Assembly (NCBI GenBank): GCA_040221175.1
Contig: JAVJVK010000001.1
Span: forward strand, 310,001-374,000
DNA length: 64,000 nt
DNA from: Phycisphaerales bacterium
GTDB lineage: Bacteria; Planctomycetota; Phycisphaerae; Phycisphaerales; UBA1924
Reading direction: 5' to 3'
Shown here: piece after piece, positions 8,928 to 17,607 of the stretch
How the letters are laid out: each line of letters begins with the position of its first letter
Numbering within the stretch: position 1 is the first letter of the stretch
Notes under the pieces: generated by a model
What the model was told of the DNA's origin: nothing
What the model saw: only the letters and a program-made list of their open reading frames with translations
The model's database searches: none
Translations under genes and position numbers: made by a program

Positions 8928-9016
8928 TGGGGACGAGGCAATGGGCAATGGGTCCCAGAACGGACGCACGCCCCCGCTCCGACCCCATTGCCCATTGCCC
9001 GGCGGCTATTGCCCTC
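8928..9016. repeat. CAATGGG intergenic inverted repeat, copy 1
   Basis: On the plus strand, GGCAATGGGCAATGGG near 8934-8951 faces CCCATTGCCCATTGCC at about 8984-9000, which can form a long hairpin with a GC-rich loop. The element ends in attgccctcttac, where the last bases are the stop codon of the gene at 9017. A second copy with the same arms and the same junction (attgctctcttac) is at 12,870-12,971. The shared position directly after stop codons suggests a 3' element, such as a terminator or a small repeated element. Confidence 0.7.
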
Positions 9017-10399
9017 TTACGCGCACCCCGCGTCGAAGGCCGTCTGGAAGGCCAGGAAGTCGAAGATGGTCAGCTCGCCGTCGCCGTCGAAGTCGGCCTG
9101 GGCGTCGCCGTCGTCGAAGAGGTTGAAGAAGAGCAGGAAGTCGAAGACGGTGAGCGCGCCGTCGGCGTCGAGGTCGGGGGGGCAGAGGTAGCAGGTGAGA
9201 TCAAAGACGTGGGCCGCACCCAACGGAGAACCTTCAACCCCCTCGTTTTCCGCGCCGGCCACGATCCGGCGACCATTGGTCGCGACGGCAACGCCGAAGG
9301 GCGAGGAGAGCGTTTCAGGGATCAGTCGGGCTCGCTGTGACCATTGGCCGTCGACGCCGCGCTCGAAGACGTAGACCACGCCGAACGTCGTGGGCGTGCG
9401 CTTCAGGTGGGCGCTGACGGCCAGTGTGTCGCCGTGTAGTGAGATTGCGCTGCCGAAGTAGTCGCCCCGGTCCGGATGATCATCATGAGTGATCTCCTGG
9501 CGCAACACCCACAGCCCATCGACCAGTTCAAAGTGAAAGACTGCGCCCTCCGCCTCGAAAGCGCCATCGGCGGTCGGACCACCAATGAACAGGTCGTTGC
9601 CTTCGGTCGCGATGGACGAGCCGAACCGCGGGGTCCGGCCCGGATCGGGCGCATCGATCTTCTGGTGGAAGACGAAGTCGGTCGGCCCGTCGCGCCGGAA
9701 GACGTACACCGAGCCCACGTTCACGGCGATGCTGTCGTCAAATGGCGTCCCCACGAATAGCCAGTCGTCGGTCAGGGCGTTCGAGTGTCCGCCGAAGTAG
9801 CCGCCCTCGCCATCGGGCGACACCAACTCGTCCCTGAGAACCCACTGGCCCGTTATCTGCTCTTGGTATACATACAGCGTCCCTCCCTGCTGCACGAGGG
9901 CGACACCGCCCTCGATGACGACCTGGCGGCCAAACCCGGCGAACGCCCGGGGCCTGGGCGACGGTATCCGTCCGGTCTCGACCCACTGCGCGCCGTCGAA
10001 GTCGTAGATATATGCCCCGCCGGTCTCCGGGCCGGCCAAATCAGCTCTCGAAGAACCGACGATGAGCCTGTCGTCGCGAAGGTCCATGGACGATCCATAG
10101 AAGTCCCCGGCCTGGACGTCGTCCGGCAAGATGCGCTGCACGCGCTCCCACTGACCAGCGACGAGTTGGAAGAAATACACCGCCCCGGTTCCGCATCCAA
10201 AAACAACCGGACACAAGGTCGCCGCCGAACGGTCGGCGATGAGTATGCTCTCGCCATGAAAGGCTACTCGGTTTCCAAAGTCCCCACCGTTGGGCCCCAC
10301 CGGCGGCGTCAGCCGCTCGATATCGCACTGGGCGAAAGCCGAACCCGAAATGAGCACAAGGCAGGCGATGGAGGGCAGGATGGCGATAGGTCGTCCCAT
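9017..10399 (-). CDS. Secreted FG-GAP-type beta-propeller with dockerin-like tail
   Basis: A 460-residue exported protein. The signal peptide ends in S-G-S-A-F-A-Q. The body is a run of about 55-residue units with D-x-F-G-S-S-x-x-L-x-x-D-x-L-x-V-G and V-Y-V-F elements, typical of FG-GAP/integrin-like propellers. The C-terminal 60 residues hold two EF-hand-like repeats (D-L-D-A-D-G-A-L-T-V-F-D-F-L and D-F-D-G-D-G-E-L-T-I-F-D-F-L). This is the dockerin-like tail common in Phycisphaera-group exported proteins. The start at 10399 is set by the signal peptide. Cell-surface binding is inferred. Confidence 0.8.
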   Translation of the reverse strand: MGRPIAILPSIACLVLISGSAFAQCDIERLTPPVGPNGGDFGNRVAFHGESILIADRSAATLCPVVFGCGTGAVYFFQLVAGQWERVQRILPDDVQAGDFYGSSMDLRDDRLIVGSSRADLAGPETGGAYIYDFDGAQWVETGRIPSPRPRAFAGFGRQVVIEGGVALVQQGGTLYVYQEQITGQWVLRDELVSPDGEGGYFGGHSNALTDDWLFVGTPFDDSIAVNVGSVYVFRRDGPTDFVFHQKIDAPDPGRTPRFGSSIATEGNDLFIGGPTADGAFEAEGAVFHFELVDGLWVLRQEITHDDHPDRGDYFGSAISLHGDTLAVSAHLKRTPTTFGVVYVFERGVDGQWSQRARLIPETLSSPFGVAVATNGRRIVAGAENEGVEGSPLGAAHVFDLTCYLCPPDLDADGALTVFDFLLFFNLFDDGDAQADFDGDGELTIFDFLAFQTAFDAGCA

Positions 10400-10576
10400 G
10401 CCCACAGTATGACCGAAACGCCGGGTCAATGCAAGGCAACTTGCAGGTATTGCATTGTGTCGATCTTGCGACATCATGCCTAGCCACCCCAAAATGGCCT
10501 TGTGCCGTGGCGGGGGTCTCGGGTACATTGTCTCGTCGATGACCATCCACCCTGGCAAGGAAACGGAGAACGACAA

Positions 10577-12373
10577 ATGCGAACATGCACGACCCTTGGC
10601 CCCGCCGCGATCGGCCTGCTGGCCGCCCTGGCCACGCCGCTGCACGCCCAGGTGCACCAGACCGCCTTCACCACCGACGACGATGAGACGGAGGGCTGGC
10701 GGGCCACCGACGCGGGCATCGGTGTCAACGCCGACGCGGTGGTGGTCACCAGCAACATGAGTGTCTCACTGTTCGCGCGCACGGGCGGCTCGCCCCTGGC
10801 GACCTTCCAGGTGGGCGACACCTCGAACTTCCCGTTCAAGAAGTTCGATGCCACCTACGGCCGCCTCTTCGATCCGCAGGTCGATTACGACCCGATCGAC
10901 AACCGCCTGTGGATGATCTACAGCGAGGACAACACACGAGACCCATCCAGCGCAGGCGGAGGGAGCATGGCCCGCATCCACATGGCGGTCTCGAGGCTCG
11001 AAAACGGCACGATCGACGACTTCAGCAGCGACCACTGGTTCTACTTCACCGGCAACGCGTCGGCGTCGCCGCCGACCGTGCGCGATGGCGAGCCATTCGA
11101 CTTGCGTTCAACGGCCTTGCTTCCGTATCAGGGCGAACCCGGGCACACCGGCTACATCAGGCTCGCCGATCGTCCCACCCTCGCGTTCGACGAGCGTGCG
11201 GTGATCATCGCGTCCTGGGGAGCGTTCGGCTTTCCAGACAACGCGAATACGCTCACCATCATCCCCAGGACGCACGACGGAGCCACCAAATCCATCCTCG
11301 CGGGCGATCGCCCGGACGAGTCGGACATCACGTTCGTGCGGTTCGACGGAGACGAGCTGGAAGAAGATCGGTCGACGTACTACATGTCCGTGCAGGAACC
11401 CTTCGAGCAGTTCGAGAACAAGACCTTCTTCATCAACGACCCCGACGACATCTCAGGAGTGAGCACGGGCATCCGCCTCTGCGGGCTGTATTGGGACGAG
11501 GAACTGGAGCCCGACCCGGACTGGCAGGTCCGCCAGAAGACCGTCGGGGCCAGTCTGGACATCCTCCTCGGCGACGCAGCAGACCACTACCATATTTCCG
11601 GCCCTAACCCGCGCACGCCGGACAGCGGCTGGAGCCCACCGGTCCCCGAGGGCCACATCCATACCGCCGTGCTGGTGCGAGACGCCAACAACGACCCGCG
11701 CATTTTCGCCGCCCACGCGGTCAACCCCGATGATGACGGCACGCCCGTCGACCAACTCGTCGTGCAGTGGTACGTCATCGATCCGGACTTGACCAACTTC
11801 GAGACCACGAGCTGGAACCCCACCTTCGACGCCGTCGGTCGCATCGACCACGGCGACACCACCGGCGACCATTACCACCCGGTCATCGGCGTGACCGAGC
11901 AGGGCGTGGCCTACATCGAGTACACCTATTCCGACGCCAACACCTGGCCGCAGGTGCGGCGCGTTACTCTCAACAGCACCTACGACGGCATCGTGCCCAA
12001 CAGCGAGGTGATCGTGAAGACGGGCCCGTCCTACGCCTACACGGGCTCGGCCAACGCGTGGGCCGACTTCGCCGAGATGCAGGCCGATCCGGTCACGGGC
12101 TGTTCGTTCTGGTCGGTACACACGCTGGTCCACGACGTCGCCGACGGCCCGACCGTGCTCGATCGGCGCGACGTGTGGCTCTTCCAGAGCGTGTTCAACT
12201 GCGGCAACTCGAACCTCAACTTCGATGAGGGCACCGACCTCTACGACATGGCCATGTTTAACGACCTGTTCAACGCCGGCGCCCGCCGCGTGGACATGAA
12301 CACCGACGGCACGACCGACGCGACCGACGCCATCTTGTACCATGACGCCTACGACGCAGCGACGGGGCCGTAA
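10577..12373 (+). CDS. Large secreted protein with dockerin-like C-terminus
   Basis: A 598-residue exported protein with a signal peptide ending A-T-P-L-H-A-Q. The body is acidic, rich in Asp, Thr and Trp, with no domain I can name. Sections such as R-L-F-D-P-Q-V-D-Y-D-P-I-D-N-R-L-W hint at a propeller-like fold. The last 60 residues carry a degenerate pair of dockerin/EF-hand repeats (D-L-Y-D-M-A-M-F-N-D-L-F and D-M-N-T-D-G-T-T-D). It is divergent from the FG-GAP gene and shares its type of tail, so both may be targeted alike. GGAG lies 8 bases before the ATG at 10577. Confidence 0.75.
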   Translation: MRTCTTLGPAAIGLLAALATPLHAQVHQTAFTTDDDETEGWRATDAGIGVNADAVVVTSNMSVSLFARTGGSPLATFQVGDTSNFPFKKFDATYGRLFDPQVDYDPIDNRLWMIYSEDNTRDPSSAGGGSMARIHMAVSRLENGTIDDFSSDHWFYFTGNASASPPTVRDGEPFDLRSTALLPYQGEPGHTGYIRLADRPTLAFDERAVIIASWGAFGFPDNANTLTIIPRTHDGATKSILAGDRPDESDITFVRFDGDELEEDRSTYYMSVQEPFEQFENKTFFINDPDDISGVSTGIRLCGLYWDEELEPDPDWQVRQKTVGASLDILLGDAADHYHISGPNPRTPDSGWSPPVPEGHIHTAVLVRDANNDPRIFAAHAVNPDDDGTPVDQLVVQWYVIDPDLTNFETTSWNPTFDAVGRIDHGDTTGDHYHPVIGVTEQGVAYIEYTYSDANTWPQVRRVTLNSTYDGIVPNSEVIVKTGPSYAYTGSANAWADFAEMQADPVTGCSFWSVHTLVHDVADGPTVLDRRDVWLFQSVFNCGNSNLNFDEGTDLYDMAMFNDLFNAGARRVDMNTDGTTDATDAILYHDAYDAATGP

Positions 12374-12857
12374 CGGCTGGGGCCATCATCCTCTCAGGAG
12401 CGGCCCGCACGTGCGGGCCGCTTGCGTCATGGCCGTGCCGTGGGCGCAGCAGCGGATGCGCGCACCGGGGCGTGGCGTGGCGGCACGACATGCGCCCCTC
12501 ATCGGCCCCAACCCCACCCGCGCCGGGCTTTCCCGCACCCCGATCGGCCCCGGCGGGGGCTTGATCGGCCTTCCCGGCACCAGCATCCGCCTCGGACCCT
12601 GCTGCATCCACCCCGGACCCACCAGCATCCGCCCTGGCCCCTGCTGCATCCGCGTTCCTGGCAGCCGCATCCGCCCTGGACCCTGCTGCATCGGCCTTCC
12701 GGGCACCTGCATCCGTCCTGGAAGCACCAGCATCCGCCCTGGGAGCACCTGCATCGGCCCTGGATCCTGGTGCATCCGCCTCCGACGCTGGTGCTTCCGG
12801 GACCGATGATGGACGGTGGTACGGCTGCGGTTCGACGTTGGGTAGGTCGATGTTCAT
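12270..12857 (-). CDS. Possible repeat protein (7-residue ADA repeats)
   Basis: This minus-strand frame begins M-N-I-D-L-P-N-V-E-P and then encodes about ten 7-residue units of the type x-x-A-D-A-x-x, before an Arg-rich tail. The repeat region is open in more than one frame, because a 21-bp unit keeps phase. The C-terminal part overlaps both the palindrome at 12,400 and the end of the convergent secreted gene. No ribosome site is clear. It could be a real low-complexity protein or simply a frame left open by the repeat; I lean to the latter. Confidence 0.3.
   Translation of the reverse strand: MNIDLPNVEPQPYHRPSSVPEAPASEADAPGSRADAGAPRADAGASRTDAGARKADAAGSRADAAARNADAAGARADAGGSGVDAAGSEADAGAGKADQAPAGADRGAGKPGAGGVGADEGRMSCRHATPRCAHPLLRPRHGHDASGPHVRAAPERMMAPAVTAPSLRRRRHGTRWRRSRRSCRRCSCPRGGRRR
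12400..12421 (+). terminator. Perfect 22-bp palindrome after secreted gene
   Basis: GCGGCCCGCAC/GTGCGGGCCGC is an 11-bp perfect palindrome 27 bases after the stop at 12,373. It is followed by TTGCGT rather than a full U tract. It is probably a transcription terminator usable in both directions, though a protein-binding site cannot be excluded. Confidence 0.55.
12580..12795. repeat. 21-bp tandem repeat array
   Basis: About ten consecutive units of 21 bp share the core GCATCCGCCCTGG, with variation mostly in the last 8 bases (for example ACCCTGCT, AAGCACCA, GAGCACCT). The period is a multiple of three, so long frames stay open on both strands. There is no spacer diversity of the CRISPR kind. 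Confidence 0.85.
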
Positions 12858-12869
12858 ATGCGGGCTAGC

Positions 12870-12971
12870 CCGTGGGTGGGCAATGGGCAATAGGCGATGG
12901 GCAATGGGTTGGCAGGGGCCAAGCTCCACGTATCCGGACCCATTGCCTGGTGCCCGGTCCCCATTGCTCTC
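12870..12971. repeat. CAATGGG intergenic inverted repeat, copy 2
   Basis: GGGCAATGGGCAATAGG and GGGCAATGGG at 12,876-12,907 face CCCATTGCC and CCCCATTGC at about 12,940-12,966. As in copy 1, the element stops at the stop codon of a minus-strand gene (12,972). The loop sequence differs between the copies, so the arms and the junction are what is conserved. Confidence 0.7.
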
Positions 12972-13913
12972 TTACTCCAGGTGCACCTCGCCCACGCCCT
13001 CGCAGATCGTCTCGCGCGGCGACCAGATCTTCTTGAGCCGCTCCAGCGGCTGGCCCACCGGCTCCACGGCGTCATGAAACGTGCTGTGGTGGATGGGCAT
13101 GAGGCGGGCGGCGCCCATGCGCTGGGCCATGGCGGCGGCCTGCTCAGGAGTTGCGTGCACCGCGTCCCAGGGCTCGTAGCTGTTGCCGATGCCCAGGATG
13201 GCGGTGTCGATGGGGTTCGATTCGTCCGCGAGTGAATCGAACGCGTCGGTATCCGCGGTGTCGCCGGCGAAGAGGAGCTTGCGGGTGTCGTCCTCGATGA
13301 CGTACGCGTTGTAGCCGCGGAAGCGGTCGATCAGGTACCGCGCGCCCCAGTGCTTGCAGGGCCAGGCGGTGACGCTGAAGCCGTTCAAATCTTCCGTCTC
13401 CTGCCAGCGCAGCTCGATGACGTGCCTGAAGCCGCGGCCGCGATCGGGCAGCAGCTTGCGGGTGTGCTTGGGGACGACGACGGTGGTGGTGGGGCGGACC
13501 AGTTGGCGGAGGGTCGGGGTGTGCCAGTGGTCCATGTGGGCGTGGGTGAGGACTAGAACGTCAATCGGCGGCAGGTCGTCGACGGTCGCGGGCAGGGCGA
13601 TCGAGCGGCGGCGGCCCGTCGGCTTGCCGCGCAGGCCGACGCCGGCGTGCTCGGCGAAGTGGGGGTCGGTCAGGATCGTCTGGTTGCCGACCCGCAGCAT
13701 GGACGTCGCCTGGCCGAACCAGAAGGCGCCGAACGTCGCCGCCTCCCATTGATCACGGTCGGGCAGCGAGCCCGCGGGGGCCATGGGCTCGCTGGGGGCG
13801 CCCAGGCCCGTCCGCTCGCGGACGCGCTCGGCGACGATGGGCGTCCACTGGCGGGCCAGGGCCCGGGCCGAGCGCCAGAAACCGCGGCGGGGCGTGTCGT
13901 CGGATGCCATCAC
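12972..13913 (-). CDS. Metallo-beta-lactamase fold hydrolase (NAPE-PLD-like)
   Basis: A 313-residue hydrolase of the UlaG/NAPE-PLD-like branch. The dinuclear zinc motif H-x-H-x-D-H appears as T-H-A-H-M-D-H-W at about 128-135. Further ligands are likely His190 region (P-C-K-H-W-G-A-R-Y), Asp in L-L-F-A-G-D-T-A, and His in M-P-I-H-H-S-T-F. Related proteins cleave phosphodiester or lactone bonds; the substrate here is unknown. The first 50 residues are a basic extension. It is divergent from hppD. Confidence 0.87.
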   Translation of the reverse strand: MMASDDTPRRGFWRSARALARQWTPIVAERVRERTGLGAPSEPMAPAGSLPDRDQWEAATFGAFWFGQATSMLRVGNQTILTDPHFAEHAGVGLRGKPTGRRRSIALPATVDDLPPIDVLVLTHAHMDHWHTPTLRQLVRPTTTVVVPKHTRKLLPDRGRGFRHVIELRWQETEDLNGFSVTAWPCKHWGARYLIDRFRGYNAYVIEDDTRKLLFAGDTADTDAFDSLADESNPIDTAILGIGNSYEPWDAVHATPEQAAAMAQRMGAARLMPIHHSTFHDAVEPVGQPLERLKKIWSPRETICEGVGEVHLE

Positions 13914-13965
13914 ACAAGCCTAACGCCCGCGGGGCGGGGATTCATCCGATTCCGGCCCGTTCGCG

Positions 13966-13971
13966 TATAAT
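13966..13971 (+). promoter_or_regulatory. Candidate -10 element for hppD
   Basis: A perfect TATAAT in an otherwise GC-rich divergent region, 113 bases before the hppD start. A weak TTCATC lies 19 bases upstream as a possible -35. This is position and consensus only. Confidence 0.45.
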
Positions 13972-14083
13972 GCCCCGACGCGGCCTCCCGCATCGGCCGG
14001 CCTTCGCGTAGACCCGGGCAATCGATCCGGCGAGCGTGGCCGGCCCACCGGGCGCGGGGTGAGCCGATCACGGAGACTTTCCC

Positions 14084-15280
14084 ATGACCTCCGCCGCCAC
14101 CAGCACCAGCTCGAGCAAGGTCGTCGACCCGCTCGACCTGATCGACATCGACCACGTCCGCTTCTACGTCGGCAACGCCAAGCAGGCGGCCGTCTTCTAC
14201 GCCCAGCTCTTCGGCTTCCAGGTGCAGCAGGTCTCGGACCTGACCACCGGCAGCCGGCGCACGGCCGACTACCTGCTGACCCAGGGCAACATCCGTCTCC
14301 TTCTCACCACCCCGTTGACGCCCGATGACCCCATCAACGACGAGCTGCGGGCCTATGGCGACGGCGTGAAGGACGTGGCCCTCACCGTCGCCGACGCGAC
14401 CGCCGCCTACGAGCAGGTGCTGCGCAACGGCGGCGAGAGCGCCTACGAGCCGGTGACCTACAGCGACGAGAACGGCTCGGTCACCATGGCGGGCATCAAG
14501 ACCTACGGCCGCTCGGTGCACAGCTTCGTCAGCCGCGAGGGGGCGTACGCGCTCGACAAGATCAAGAGCGGCGGCGAGTTCGCCCCGGGCTTCCGCACGT
14601 ACGTCAACTTCGCGCTCAACGACTACAACAAGCAGCATCCCTGCGGCTTGCGCTTCGTCGACCACTGCGTGGGCAACGTCGAAGAGGGCAAGATGAACCA
14701 CTGGGTGGAGTGGTACGAGAAGGTGATGGGCTTCGCGATGTTCAAGCACTTCGACGACGCCGACATCTCGACCGAGTACAGCGCGCTCATGTCGAAGGTC
14801 ATGGCCAGCGGCAACAACCTCATCAAGATGCCCATCAACGAGCCCGCCCCGGGCAAGAAGAAGAGCCAGATCCTCGAGTACCTGGAGTGGCACAGCATGA
14901 CGCCGGGCGTGCAGCACCTGGCCCTGCGCACTGACGACGAGCTTCACTCGGTCGCCGAGCTTCGCCGCCGCGGCGTGGACTTCCTGAGCCTGCCGGACAC
15001 CTACTACGAGCTGGTCTGGGACCGCGTGAACACCATGCTCACCGAGAACGGCCACGAGGCGGTGAAGGAAGACCACGAGAAGATCAAGGACCTGGGCATC
15101 CTGGTGGACGCCGACGACGAGGGGTACCTGCTGCAGCTGTTCACCAAGCCGCTCCAGGACCGCCCGACCCTGTTCTTCGAGATCATCAGCCGCAGGGGTT
15201 CGCAGAGCTTCGGCAAGGGCAACTTCAAGGCGCTGTTCGAGGCGTTGGAGCTGGAGCAGGAGAAGCGGGGGAATCTGTAG
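14084..15280 (+). CDS. hppD: 4-hydroxyphenylpyruvate dioxygenase
   Basis: A 398-residue Fe(II) dioxygenase that turns 4-hydroxyphenylpyruvate into homogentisate in tyrosine breakdown. It has two vicinal-oxygen-chelate domains. The iron ligands are visible as His near 192 (V-D-H-C-V-G-N-V), His near 277 (G-V-Q-H-L-A-L) and Glu near 366 (F-F-E-I-I-S-R). The final G-N-F-K-A-L-F segment is also typical. The length matches the family. A good terminator follows, so it is probably expressed alone; no homogentisate dioxygenase is in the window. Confidence 0.96.
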   Translation: MTSAATSTSSSKVVDPLDLIDIDHVRFYVGNAKQAAVFYAQLFGFQVQQVSDLTTGSRRTADYLLTQGNIRLLLTTPLTPDDPINDELRAYGDGVKDVALTVADATAAYEQVLRNGGESAYEPVTYSDENGSVTMAGIKTYGRSVHSFVSREGAYALDKIKSGGEFAPGFRTYVNFALNDYNKQHPCGLRFVDHCVGNVEEGKMNHWVEWYEKVMGFAMFKHFDDADISTEYSALMSKVMASGNNLIKMPINEPAPGKKKSQILEYLEWHSMTPGVQHLALRTDDELHSVAELRRRGVDFLSLPDTYYELVWDRVNTMLTENGHEAVKEDHEKIKDLGILVDADDEGYLLQLFTKPLQDRPTLFFEIISRRGSQSFGKGNFKALFEALELEQEKRGNL

Positions 15281-15307
15281 GGACCGCTCCTGGACGGACG
15301 CTTTCGC

Positions 15308-15333
15308 GCCCCGCCCATGCGGGGCATCTTTTT
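15308..15333 (+). terminator. Terminator after hppD
   Basis: GCCCCGC-CCAT-GCGGGGC forms a 7-bp stem with a 4-base loop and is followed by ATCTTTTT. It lies 27 bases after the hppD stop. Confidence 0.85.
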
Positions 15334-15373
15334 GCCCATCCCATCGGTCTGAGTTTTTGTTCACGGCACGCGC

Positions 15374-16318
15374 ATGGATGCACGCATGAAAACCACCTCC
15401 GCGAAGAAGTCCATCTCCAAGCTCGCCTTCCTTCACTGGCCGCTGATGGACTACCGCACCAGCGTCGACCTCACCGAGCCCAACGAGGGCCTCACCGAGC
15501 ACATCGGAAGCGCGCGGTACAGCCTGCGGCTGCAGCGCTACTGGTGGGCGGCCCGGGCCATCCAGGACGGCGCCCGCGAGGCCGCCAGGCAGGGGCGCGA
15601 GTACGTCGTGGTCGACCTGGGCTGCGAGCGCGGGTGGATGAAGCGGTTCACCGAGGGTGAAGACGGCGCACCGACGAACATCCGCTGGATCGGCCTGGAC
15701 GGCAACCTCGACCACCCCTCGCTGGTGGCCTCCAAGTACGACCAGACCCACGCGTGCGACTTCCTCAAGGCGCTGCCCGTTGACGACAACACCGCCGACG
15801 CGGTCGTGTGCCTGCACGTGTTCGAGCACCTCAAGGACGTCGAGGGCCCGGCCAGGGAAGTCGCGCGCATCCTGAAGCCCGGCGGTGTGTTTCTGGCGGG
15901 GACGCCCGTCGGCCCCACGCCCATCGCGAAGGTGCGCACGAAGCAACTCATCGAGCGCGACCGCCGGGGCCGCAACCGCCACTGGGGCCACGTGCGCAAG
16001 TTCTGCCCCGCCGCCTGGCGCACGCTGTGCCAGCACGCGGGGCTCGAGATCGAGATGATGACCGGCTCGCATGCGATCCGGCAGACCAGGAGCCCGCTGG
16101 AGAACCACGGCTGGTGGATCCGCCTGAACCAGCTCTGGGGCGCACTCTTTCCCAGCCTCGGGCAAGAGGTCTACCTGGCGGCGCGCAAGCCGGCCGCGGG
16201 CGAGCGGGTCCACAACCCCGGCCCCCTGGCGCGGTTCTGGGGCTACGCCGACTGGGCCCTGCCCCTGGCTGCGGTGATCGTGCTGATGGTGCTGCCGCTG
16301 TTGATCGTGCTGGACTGA
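15374..16318 (+). CDS. Class I SAM methyltransferase with C-terminal membrane anchor
   Basis: A 314-residue protein. The SAM-binding motif I is V-V-V-D-L-G-C-E-R-G near residue 75. The family post-motif A-D-A-V-V-C-L-H-V-F-E-H-L and I-L-K-P-G-G-V-F-L match Methyltransf_11. Residues 285-312 form a single transmembrane helix at the C-terminus, so the enzyme is probably tethered to the membrane and may act on a lipid or quinone-like substrate; that is inference. The start could be 15,374 or the Met codon at 15,386. It lies downstream of the hppD terminator. Confidence 0.8.
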   Translation: MDARMKTTSAKKSISKLAFLHWPLMDYRTSVDLTEPNEGLTEHIGSARYSLRLQRYWWAARAIQDGAREAARQGREYVVVDLGCERGWMKRFTEGEDGAPTNIRWIGLDGNLDHPSLVASKYDQTHACDFLKALPVDDNTADAVVCLHVFEHLKDVEGPAREVARILKPGGVFLAGTPVGPTPIAKVRTKQLIERDRRGRNRHWGHVRKFCPAAWRTLCQHAGLEIEMMTGSHAIRQTRSPLENHGWWIRLNQLWGALFPSLGQEVYLAARKPAAGERVHNPGPLARFWGYADWALPLAAVIVLMVLPLLIVLD

Positions 16319-16349
16319 CGCCCGCGGATCGAGTCGCATAGCGTCCCTC

Positions 16350-16547
16350 ATGGGCCTCGTCCTCATCATCGGCGGCTTGGTCGCGGCGGCTCTGGGGATC
16401 TTCGCGTGGCCCGCGATGGAGAAGTTGCCCACCCATCGGGTGCGGTCGGCGCTGTTCGGCAGCAAGGCGGCTCGGGCCTTGTTGGTCGGCGGCGGCCTCG
16501 TTGCCGCGGGTGCGGGGGTGCTCGTGTTGTTCGTTTCCGACGGCTGA
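16350..16547 (+). CDS. Small two-helix membrane protein
   Basis: A 65-residue protein made almost wholly of two membrane helices (about 2-20 and 42-62) with a short basic link containing H-R-V-R. It follows the methyltransferase after 31 bases and precedes the propeller gene by 36, so it is probably co-transcribed. No family is recognised. Confidence 0.5.
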   Translation: MGLVLIIGGLVAAALGIFAWPAMEKLPTHRVRSALFGSKAARALLVGGGLVAAGAGVLVLFVSDG

Positions 16548-16583
16548 GCCGGTCCGGCGCGTCCTTGTTCGCGGAGGCCCGCC

Positions 16584-17561
16584 ATGCCAGCCGCATCCGC
16601 TGCGATCATCCTGAGCGTCCTTCGCCTGCTGCCGCTGTCGGCCGCTCCCCACCCCGGCTCGGGGCTCGAGGTCGCCGCCGATGGCGCCGTGTACCTGGCC
16701 GACGTGGGCAGCGAGACCATCTGGCGGATCGCGGCGGACGGCTCGATCGGCCCGGCCGTGCTTGACTCATGGACGCACGAGTTCCAGCTCGAATCCGACG
16801 GCACGCTGGTCTACGAGCGCGAGCACACCGGCTCCGAGCAGGCGCCCCAGTCGCTCCGCACGCTGGCGCCCGACGGCGAGCGGCGCGTCCTCATCCCCGC
16901 CCCGCCCGATCGTGGACGCTTCGGATCCAGCGCGTTCGCCCGCATGGCCGACGGCTCGGTCGTCTTCGCCCACACCGTGCGCGGCGAGGACGGCCGGTGG
17001 CGCGCCATCATCCGCCGGCGCGATGCCGACGACCACGATGGCTCGCGCGTCCGCACCATCGCCGGGGCGCTCGCGGGCGAGCTGTACCTCGACGGCCCGG
17101 GCAACGAAGCCACCTTCCGCATGATCGTCAACATGCGGCCCATGCCCGACGGCTCGGTGCTATTGCTCGACCGCGACCGCGTGCGTCGGATCGCCTTCGA
17201 TGGCGACGGCGCGTGCACGGTGACCACGCGGGGCCCGAGCCTCATCGACGCCGACCCCGCCGACCCGCCCTTCCGCTCGGGCCCCGAGACGACGTGGAAC
17301 CGCCTCTACGGCCTGGCGACCGACGGGGATGGCAACGTGCTGGTGACCTACTTCGCCGGGCGACGCGTCATGCGCATCGCGCCCGAGGGTGCGGTCGAAA
17401 CCATCTACGCCAGCGACCGCGGCTGGTCGCCCATCGGCGTGGCGATCGGCCCCAGGGGCTGCGTCCACGTCAGCGAGATCAGCGACCGCGGCGGGCGCTT
17501 GCGGGTGCTGGTGCTCGAAGGAGATGGCGCGAGCGTGCTGGCGGCGATCCCGGCCGAGTAG
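16584..17561 (+). CDS. NHL/SMP-30-like beta-propeller protein
   Basis: A 325-residue exported protein with a short hydrophobic N-terminus (about residues 5-20) that may be a signal peptide. It contains recurring units such as V-A-A-D-G-A-V-Y-L-A-D-V-G, M-P-D-G-S-V-L-L-L-D-R-D-R-V-R-R-I and T-D-G-D-G-N-V-L-V-T-Y. That pattern is the NHL/gluconolactonase-like six-bladed propeller. No catalytic metal residues can be assigned safely. It ends facing phoU. Confidence 0.7.
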   Translation: MPAASAAIILSVLRLLPLSAAPHPGSGLEVAADGAVYLADVGSETIWRIAADGSIGPAVLDSWTHEFQLESDGTLVYEREHTGSEQAPQSLRTLAPDGERRVLIPAPPDRGRFGSSAFARMADGSVVFAHTVRGEDGRWRAIIRRRDADDHDGSRVRTIAGALAGELYLDGPGNEATFRMIVNMRPMPDGSVLLLDRDRVRRIAFDGDGACTVTTRGPSLIDADPADPPFRSGPETTWNRLYGLATDGDGNVLVTYFAGRRVMRIAPEGAVETIYASDRGWSPIGVAIGPRGCVHVSEISDRGGRLRVLVLEGDGASVLAAIPAE

Positions 17562-17607
17562 CGCGATCGAAGTTGAATTCCACGCCTAGGCCTCAGTAGA
17601 TACCTCT

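Noticed and set aside
12386-12775. Met/Pro/Gly-rich frame on the minus strand
   Set aside because: It is open only because the 21-bp repeat keeps phase, and it has no ribosome site.
12580-12795. CRISPR array
   Set aside because: Units are 21 bp with no unique spacers and no cas genes nearby.
13910-16804. Very long minus-strand frame across hppD and the methyltransferase
   Set aside because: It is the antisense shadow of two well-recognised plus-strand genes in GC-rich DNA.
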